Shown: piece after piece, positions 5,616-5,641 of the stretch
Layout: every line of letters begins with the position of its first letter
How positions within the stretch are numbered: the first letter of the stretch is position 1
NCBI GenBank assembly: GCA_020056895.1
Contig: JAGVGV010000213.1
Coordinates: forward strand, 1-5,641
From: Deltaproteobacteria bacterium
GTDB taxonomy: Bacteria; Desulfobacterota; Desulfarculia; Adiutricales; JAGVGV01
Reading direction: 5' to 3'
Length of the DNA: 5,641 nt
Notes under the pieces: generated by a model
Told to the model about the DNA's origin: nothing
Databases searched by the model: none
The model's input: only the letters and a program-made list of their open reading frames with translations
Program-made: the position numbers and the translations under genes

Positions 5616-5641
5616 GTCAGAAACCATCAGGCCGGTAAAGC
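5607..5641 (+). CDS. Possible start of a further plus-strand gene (cut by right edge)
   Basis: An ATG at 5607 opens a frame reading MFIVRNHQAGK that is still open at the window end, with GGGA 7 bases upstream. An in-frame GTG at 5574, 12 bases after a strong AGGAGG (5556-5561) in the last codons of the regulator, is an alternative start. Eleven codons are too few to identify a family, and third-position GC is lower than in the neighbours. It may be a third operon gene or chance. Confidence 0.25.
   Translation, partial: MFIVRNHQAGK

Overview
The window is a GC-rich bacterial segment devoted entirely to two-component signal transduction. It holds two divergent operons that fire outward from a 360-base, comparatively AT-rich intergenic region. 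Motif content (NtrB-type kinases with HExxNP H-boxes, an NtrC-family sigma-54 activator, an inverted REC-kinase hybrid, a probable CheA-like protein) and codon use recall Desulfobacterota (the former deltaproteobacteria). That assignment is an impression from family style, not from a marker gene.

Left half, minus strand, in transcription order: an inverted hybrid kinase (receiver at the N-terminus, then coiled coil, then HisKA/HATPase; about 2042-876); a single-domain CheY-like receiver (888-493) that overlaps the kinase by 13 bases; and, after 20 bases, the first 157 codons of a protein that runs off the left edge (472-1). Its N-terminus resembles the accessory N-terminal region of CheA-like proteins. 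These three form one apparent phosphorelay operon.

Right half, plus strand: a soluble GAF-PAS sensor kinase (2403-4163), followed almost without a gap by an NtrC-family response regulator (REC, AAA+ sigma-54 activation domain, Fis-type helix-turn-helix; about 4169-5566). This is a textbook kinase/activator pair. Seventy-five bases follow with no recognisable terminator. They contain either the start of another gene or a promoter for one.

The divergent region carries one candidate sigma-70-type promoter for each operon. A 22-bp imperfect palindrome fills the -35/-10 spacer of the minus-strand promoter, and a short palindrome covers the -10 of the plus-strand promoter. A perfect 7-bp AT-rich inverted repeat lies between them, and a 9-bp GC-rich hairpin lies in the minus-strand leader. 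In total there are three complete receiver domains, two complete histidine kinases and one probable CheA-like protein, none with membrane segments, so signals are probably cytoplasmic.

I do not see a clearly new kind of system. The most interesting points are the possible cross-talk between the two divergent modules, the palindromes at the promoters, the GAFSGA and sensor-II variants in the sigma-54 activator, and a four-cysteine cluster in the hybrid kinase.
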